Assembly: GCA_937902805.1 (NCBI GenBank) | Contig: CALEMB010000221.1 | Span: 1-18,612, forward strand | DNA: 18,612 nt | Source: an uncultured Bacteroidales bacterium | GTDB taxonomy: Bacteria; Bacteroidota; Bacteroidia; Bacteroidales; F082 | Direction of reading: 5' to 3' | In this document: one piece after another, positions 15,327 to 18,612 of the stretch | How the letters are laid out: every line of letters begins with the position of its first letter | How positions within the stretch are numbered: position 1 is the first letter of the stretch | The notes under the pieces: model-generated | What the model was told of the DNA's origin: nothing | The model's database searches: none | Seen by the model: the letters and a program-made list of their open reading frames with translations, nothing else | Made by a program: the position numbers and the translations under genes

Positions 15327-15483
15327 AAGTGAAGTCGCTTCGGTAGCTGAGGCTATACATTACCCAGTGATAGCGCCCTGCGCTATCACTCATGCAAGTG
15401 TACACTTGCATGGCTGTTAGCGCCCGCGCTAACAGCGGGATTCCACAGAAAGTAGTTCAATGCCTCGCCCTCTTTTTTAAATT
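15327..15483 (+). ncRNA. Candidate retron msr-msd RNA with three tandem perfect hairpins
   Basis: The 157 nt between the winged-helix gene and the RT gene do not code. Three hairpins follow without spacers: 15366-15375/15381-15390, 15391-15400/15403-15412 and 15413-15422/15427-15436, each with ten perfect pairs. Hairpins 1 and 3 share the core TAGCGCCC(T)GCGCTA. Retron RNAs lie just 5' of the RT gene and consist of such stem-loops bounded by a1/a2 repeats. The boundaries are not settled: GAGGC 15349-15353 can pair with GCCTC 15462-15466, and AAAAAAGA 15306-15313 with TCTTTTTT 15471-15478. TAGC, the context of the branching guanosine, occurs at 15317 and 15344. A long msd stem is not evident, so the division into msr and msd is open. 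Confidence 0.65.
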
Positions 15484-16521
15484 ATGGAATCAATAAAAGT
15501 AAACAACCAGGTTTTTCAGCAGTGGCGGGAATACTACAATGGTTTCCCGATGACTGACGATTTGAGGGAAGCCTTGATAGATTATGTGGGCAACCTCCTA
15601 TCGAACAAGGCTTGCGTTATTTTCGATGCGGAGCATCTGGCCAAAATGCTTGGTTTAGAAAACAAGGCATTGTTTGCCGTCATCAATGCGCCAGAGCAGT
15701 TTTATCGTACCTTTGAGATTAAGAAACGGTCGGGTGGCATGAGGGAGATACGCGCCCCATACCCGACGTTGAAAACTATACAAGAGTGGATTTATGAGAA
15801 TGTATTAAAAAAACAATATGTTCATGGGTGCGCGCACGGATTCAGTCCGCGAAAGTCGATAGTGACCAATGCGAAGAAGCACGTTGAAGGCAAGTGCTTA
15901 TTGAAACTGGATTTAAAGGATTTCTTCCCGTCAATTAAGATTAATAAGGTGGTGCAGGTGTTCAAGAACATTGGCTACACCAGGAATGTGAGTTGGTTGC
16001 TGGCAACACTATGTTGCCTCGATGGGGAATTGCCGCAAGGTGCCCCGACAAGCCCGGTGTTGAGCAACATCATAGCTAGGAAGATGGACAAAAGACTCTA
16101 TCGTTTGGCAAAGCATTTCGGGTTTAGATACACAAGATATGCAGATGATATCTCATTTTCGGGCGATGAAATCCCAGTGGCGTTCATCAAATATGCTAAA
16201 GACATTATTAAGGAGTGTGGCTTTGCTGTCAACGATAAGAAAGTAAGGCTGTATAGGGGGCAAGACAACAAGATTCTGACAGGCGTAGCATTAAAAAACG
16301 GCGTGTTGAGACTGCCGCGAGAGAAACGCAGAGGGTATGAGCAAGAGATTTACTACACGATAAAATACGGAGTGGGTGCCAGACCAAAGGGTAATTACGA
16401 TAGTTTCTCCACCTACATACGGTCGCTTATCGGCAAAGCCAATTTCTGGCTTATGTTGGAGCCTGGGAACAAATTTGCAAAAGAGGCGATACCAAGGTTG
16501 AGAGCGTTGCTTACGACTTGA
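15484..16521 (+). CDS. Retron reverse transcriptase
   Basis: 345 residues, of normal retron RT length. RT motifs in order: IKKRSGGMREIRAPYPTLK (RT1); the retron-specific NAxxH as NAKKH (N129-H133) just before KLDLKDFFPSI, with catalytic D143; LPQGAPTSPVLSNII (Q185 onward); RYADDISFSG with D221 and D222; and ILTGVALKNG (265-267), a variant of the retron VTG motif with Leu for Val. NAxxH and VTG-like motifs separate it from group II intron and DGR RTs. It would copy part of the upstream RNA into msDNA that remains branched to the RNA. There is no extra C-terminal effector domain, so the toxin activity must come from neighbours, most simply the PRTase. The codon before the start is in a T-rich stretch and no strong ribosome binding site is seen. 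Confidence 0.92.
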   Translation: MESIKVNNQVFQQWREYYNGFPMTDDLREALIDYVGNLLSNKACVIFDAEHLAKMLGLENKALFAVINAPEQFYRTFEIKKRSGGMREIRAPYPTLKTIQEWIYENVLKKQYVHGCAHGFSPRKSIVTNAKKHVEGKCLLKLDLKDFFPSIKINKVVQVFKNIGYTRNVSWLLATLCCLDGELPQGAPTSPVLSNIIARKMDKRLYRLAKHFGFRYTRYADDISFSGDEIPVAFIKYAKDIIKECGFAVNDKKVRLYRGQDNKILTGVALKNGVLRLPREKRRGYEQEIYYTIKYGVGARPKGNYDSFSTYIRSLIGKANFWLMLEPGNKFAKEAIPRLRALLTT

Positions 16522-16569
16522 TTTTGCTCGCTGCTTTAATTAGAAAGAAATGAAAATACAGATATAGCT

Positions 16570-16764
16570 ATGAAGAATATCTTAGTGACAGGCGGTGCCG
16601 GGTTTATCGGCTCGAACCTGATAAAGCGCTTGTTTAAGGACGTGAAGGGCGCAACGATTGTGAACATTGATAATATGAACTCGTATTACGATGTTTCATT
16701 AAAAGAGTATCGCTTACAGAAGTTAGAGGGAAGAAGTAAGATGGAAGATGTGGTTTTTGGTTAG
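16570..16764 (+). pseudogene. Truncated NAD-dependent sugar epimerase (UDP-glucuronate 4-epimerase-like)
   Basis: A 64-codon frame starts MKNILVTGGAGFIGSNLIKR, a Rossmann GxxGxxG NAD site, and continues with VNIDNMNSYYDVSLKEYRL, typical of UDP-glucuronate 4-epimerases (CapI/LpsL type). Those are about 340-350 residues; this one loses homology near LEGRSKMED and stops at 16762. The catalytic Tyr-Lys pair and sugar site are absent, so it cannot be active. It is a 5' stub of a capsule gene, left between the RT and the DUF1016 gene. The same kind of debris occurs at 16824. Confidence 0.8.
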
Positions 16765-16823
16765 AGATTGGATGGATACGTAACCAATTTTTTCAGATAA
16801 AAGATCAAATTTAAAATAGAAAT

Positions 16824-16901
16824 ATGTTCAATTTAGACAAGTTTATAGCTGACTCGGTGGCCAGCATGTTTGAGCCGATATACAAGCCAAGTGATAGTTG
16901 A
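16824..16901 (+). pseudogene. Short 5' stub of a second polysaccharide gene
   Basis: From ATG 16824 the frame reads MFNLDKFIADSVASMFEP and ends after 25 codons at TGA 16899-16901. The peptide resembles the N terminus of Bacteroidales nucleoside-diphosphate-sugar epimerases that begin MFNLDKFI...SMFEPD. The homology stops where the TTGATAG-type repeat begins, and the stop codon comes from that repeat. Recognition is from memory and the match is short. Confidence 0.4.
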
Positions 16902-16990
16902 AAATTGATAGTTGATAGTCAATTGATAGTTTATAAATCAAAGATCAAGGTTCAAGAGGGCTTAGTAGCTTAATAGTTCAAGGCCAATGA
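16902..16990. repeat. Low-complexity spacer with TTGATAG units
   Basis: TTGATAG occurs at 16905-16911, 16912-16918 and 16923-16929, followed by an AAGATCAAGGTTCAAGAGG-like stretch that resembles 18140-18160 after the DUF1016 gene. It is spacer repeat of the type found between Bacteroidales genes. No gene is seen between 16902 and 17008. Confidence 0.6.
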
Positions 16991-17008
16991 CAAATAAATA
17001 TAGAAGAA

Positions 17009-18124
17009 ATGATAGAAGAATCACAGAATATCATAACAGGTTCGCACACCGTGCAGTTTGATGCTGAATATAAACAGTGGATAGCTGAATTGGTTCAGCG
17101 CTACCGCGCCAGTCAGATAAAGGCTTCGATAAAGGTCAATGACGAGATGATTCGTTTCTACTGGTCGGTAGGTGAGGATATTGAGAAGCGCCAATTTGAG
17201 AATCGATACGGAAGTCGTTTCTACGAGAACGTTAGCAAGGACTTGAAGCATGCTTTAGGGTTGAGTAAGGGCTTGTCGCCTACCACCATCAAATATACAC
17301 GTTACTTTTATCAGCTTTATTTTCCGCTTTTTGCAAATCGTCAACAAGGTGTTGACAAATCTGTCCCAGCAAATCGTCAACAAGGTGTTGACGAATTTGA
17401 AATGCTGTTCTTGATTCCATGGTCACATCATACCCGTATTATTGATAAGGTAAAAGGGGATGGTCAGAAAGGACTGTTTTTTGTGCGCAAGTCGTTGGAG
17501 AACAATTGGGGTAGAGGTGTGCTTTTGAACTTCTTGTCAACTGACCTATATGAGCGTCAAGGTGCATCGCAGACGAACTTTGCTCTGACAATGCCCACAC
17601 CAGACAGTGACTTGGCGCAGGAACTTTTGAAGAGCCCATACGATTTTAGGTTCCTTCCTGGAAAAGAGAAATATCTGGAAATTGAATTGAAGGATGCACT
17701 GATAGATCATATTACGGAGTTTTTGGTGGAACTGGGGCGTGGGTTCTCATACGTGGGTAAGGAATATCGGCTTGTGGCAGATGGCAAGGAAAAATTCATC
17801 GACTTGCTGTTCTACATTATTCCCTTGCACCGATATTGTGTCATTGAGGTTAAGATAACCGAGTTCGACTTCCCTGATTTGGGACAGTTGGCAGGGTATG
17901 TGGCAATGGTTGATGACCTGATGAATACCGAGGTGGAAAAGCCTGCTATTGGTCTGCTGATATGCAAAGAAAAGAATGCTGTGCTGGCACGCTATGCACT
18001 GTCGGGGATGAACTGTCCGATGGGAATCTCAGAATATGAGGTGTCGCAACAGCAACTCCCTGAAGACCTGGAAAAAGCTTTGCCGAGTACAGAAGAGATT
18101 GAAGCGGGTCTGAACGGTATGTAA
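17009..18124 (+). CDS. DUF1016/YhcG-family PD-(D/E)XK nuclease domain protein
   Basis: 371 residues. The N-terminal half is the helical DUF1016 domain (VGEDIEKRQFENRYGSRF, then LSKGLSPTTIKYTRYFYQLY), and the C-terminal half is a PD-(D/E)XK nuclease: FLVELGRGFSYVGKEYRL, then FIDLLFY with D265, then VIEVKI with E280 and K282. All three catalytic residues are present. The role is not known; members are often found in defence islands and in restriction-modification neighbourhoods. A 24-bp sequence occurs twice at 17333-17392, adding a repeated ANRQQGVD unit in the linker before the IPWSHH segment. The ATG at 17009 follows a weak AAGAA leader. It stands alone, after the capsule stubs. Confidence 0.88.
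   Translation: MIEESQNIITGSHTVQFDAEYKQWIAELVQRYRASQIKASIKVNDEMIRFYWSVGEDIEKRQFENRYGSRFYENVSKDLKHALGLSKGLSPTTIKYTRYFYQLYFPLFANRQQGVDKSVPANRQQGVDEFEMLFLIPWSHHTRIIDKVKGDGQKGLFFVRKSLENNWGRGVLLNFLSTDLYERQGASQTNFALTMPTPDSDLAQELLKSPYDFRFLPGKEKYLEIELKDALIDHITEFLVELGRGFSYVGKEYRLVADGKEKFIDLLFYIIPLHRYCVIEVKITEFDFPDLGQLAGYVAMVDDLMNTEVEKPAIGLLICKEKNAVLARYALSGMNCPMGISEYEVSQQQLPEDLEKALPSTEEIEAGLNGM
17333..17392 (+). repeat. In-gene 24-bp direct repeat with internal palindrome
   Basis: 17333-17356 and 17369-17392 are identical 24-mers, 36 bp apart, so the frame is kept and the ANRQQGVD peptide is doubled. Each copy contains GTCAACA and TGTTGAC, an inverted repeat of seven bases around AGG. The repeat sits in the variable linker of the DUF1016 gene. 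Confidence 0.9.
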
Positions 18125-18205
18125 CAACGAGGGTTAATGGTTCAGGGTTCAAGAGTTCAAGTTTCAACTTGGTTTCAAGTGGGGGAATAAATTATTTCCT
18201 TAGGG

Positions 18206-18232
18206 TTGGAAGGAATTGTGTATTTTTGCATT
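18206..18232 (+). promoter_or_regulatory. Copied promoter module
   Basis: This 27-mer is identical to 1581-1607, the promoter region of the Septu operon, including TATTTTTG at 18221-18228. Here no coding gene follows; a terminator begins 21 bases later and a long hairpin after that. It may drive a short RNA or be inactive. Confidence 0.6.
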
Positions 18233-18252
18233 CGAAGCCACTAACTCATAAT

Positions 18253-18286
18253 GCGGATTCGACTTCGATCGGGTCCGCTTTTTTTT
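18253..18286 (+). terminator. Strong intrinsic terminator shortly after the promoter at 18206
   Basis: Arms 18253-18262 and 18269-18278 make ten pairs (three G-U) around a 6-base loop, followed by eight Ts at 18279-18286. With the -7 element at 18221 this would give an RNA of roughly 50 nt, or act as an attenuator for what follows. Confidence 0.7.
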
Positions 18287-18297
18287 GTGCTTTGGAT

Positions 18298-18412
18298 GGC
18301 TTCAGCAGCCATAGATCTTATAGGCTTTCTGCCCATAGATCCCATGCCACCGCACAAGCTAGCGTAGGGATGACATGGGCAGAAAGGCAGTGATGACATG
18401 GCCGTTGAAGCC
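18298..18412. other. 115-nt imperfect hairpin element (MITE-like or structured RNA)
   Basis: The ends 18298-18312 and 18398-18412 pair at 14 of 15 positions (one G-U, one mismatch). Inside, 18325-18336 pairs perfectly with 18375-18386 (12 bp) and 18339-18343 with 18367-18371 (5 bp). The shape fits either a miniature inverted-repeat element or a structured RNA. No transposase or clear target duplication is visible. Its 3' end is the start of the 80-nt repeat shared with 3673-3752, whose copy lacks most of the hairpin. Confidence 0.6.
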
Positions 18413-18474
18413 TGTTGGACAGCGGGAGTAGTCCAAGGGCTTATTCTTATGGTGTACAATTAAGGTCAGATTCC
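18395..18474. repeat. Dispersed 80-nt repeat overlapping a terminator, copy 2
   Basis: Aligns without gaps to 3673-3752 with 8 mismatches. In this copy TTGGAC and GTCCAA inside it form a six-pair hairpin; in the other copy one of those pairs is lost. It runs into the terminator at 18462. Confidence 0.85.
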
Positions 18475-18496
18475 AAAGAAGGGCTCTGGCCTTTTT
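18462..18496 (+). terminator. Intrinsic terminator at the end of the repeat region
   Basis: Arms 18462-18473 and 18482-18493 pair at 11 of 12 positions with a short T-run to 18496. It is the counterpart of the terminators at 1476 and 3740; the three share the GGTCTGGCC/GCTCTGGCC 3' arm. Confidence 0.65.
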
Positions 18497-18560
18497 ACTT
18501 TCCACTCTACACACCAAAACAGACTCTCAACTCTACACTCTCAACTCTCAACTAAATTTT
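18481..18560. repeat. 80-nt direct repeat, right copy
   Basis: Same as 1491-1570 except for one base. The remaining 52 bases to the window end include a promoter-like TAGGTCATTTTG and no complete gene. Confidence 0.9.
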
Positions 18561-18612
18561 GACTTATAGGTCATTTTGCAGGCTGCGATGTATGCTGAAG
18601 CCCAATGGATAG

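Noticed and set aside
15366..15436. Three hairpins as a CRISPR array
   Set aside because: They are adjacent inverted repeats with no spacers and different outer stem sequences; no cas gene is near.
15366..15479. Three hairpins as a transcription terminator before the RT
   Set aside because: No T-tract follows the stems directly; the six Ts at 15473-15478 are 37 bases away, and retron RNAs are expected exactly here.
18231..18290. tRNA-like segment (GGATTCGACTTC resembles a T arm)
   Set aside because: No acceptor stem, anticodon arm or D arm can be built; the segment is better explained as an intrinsic terminator.
18169..18393. 74-codon frame over the promoter and hairpin at the right end
   Set aside because: It runs through a promoter, a strong terminator and a hairpin arm; the peptide looks like translated spacer.
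1..18612. Integrative element with integrase or IS transposase
   Set aside because: No recombinase, transposase or tRNA attachment site is visible; mobility is suggested only by direct repeats.

Overview
The window looks like a defence island inside a capsule or polysaccharide locus of a Bacteroidales genome (Prevotella/Bacteroides type). Support: several upstream regions carry the Bacteroidetes -7 signature TAnnTTTG as TATTTTTG, Shine-Dalgarno sequences are mostly weak, the flanking genes are surface-glycan enzymes (a DegT-type aminotransferase and two truncated sugar-enzyme genes), and the spacers carry T/C-rich repeats that I associate with this order. No rRNA, tRNA, CRISPR array, transposase or integrase was seen. 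All complete genes are on the + strand; only the gene cut by the left edge (ADP-ribosylglycohydrolase) is on the minus strand.

Layout. 1-72: start of a minus-strand ADP-ribosylglycohydrolase. 223-1416: PLP-dependent sugar aminotransferase, followed by a terminator. 1650-3605: a two-gene Septu-type defence system (PtuA ATPase, PtuB HNH nuclease), followed by a terminator inside a dispersed repeat. 3606-4259: spacer with a promoter, a candidate structured RNA and a decayed helicase-associated-domain fragment. 4260-16521: one dense, co-directional run of nine genes, a non-coding RNA region and a reverse transcriptase. 16570-16901: two truncated sugar-enzyme gene stubs. 17009-18124: a DUF1016/YhcG PD-(D/E)XK nuclease. 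18125-18612: promoter, terminators, a long hairpin element and repeats.

The 12.3-kb run has three modules. (a) A STAND-like protein with TPRs and a degenerate P-loop, a long ParA/MinD-like ATPase and an HD-domain hydrolase; I do not recognise this trio as a named defence system. (b) An ABC three-component (ABC-3C) system: a DUF4297/Cap4-like nuclease, a small middle component and a DUF3732 ABC ATPase, with a nucleoid-associated NdpA/YejK-family gene coupled to it by a 4-nt overlap. (c) A retron whose gene content fits type III: a PRTase-like protein, a winged-helix protein, a 157-nt non-coding region with three perfect 10-bp hairpins in a row, and a retron RT with NAxxH, YADD and a VTG-like motif.

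Gaps between consecutive genes from 4260 to 15326 are 11 nt or less, or the genes overlap, so these modules could share one transcript. The main open question is whether (a), (b) and (c) act independently or as one composite system. An 80-nt direct repeat (79/80 identical) lies on either side of the whole island, 16,990 bp apart.
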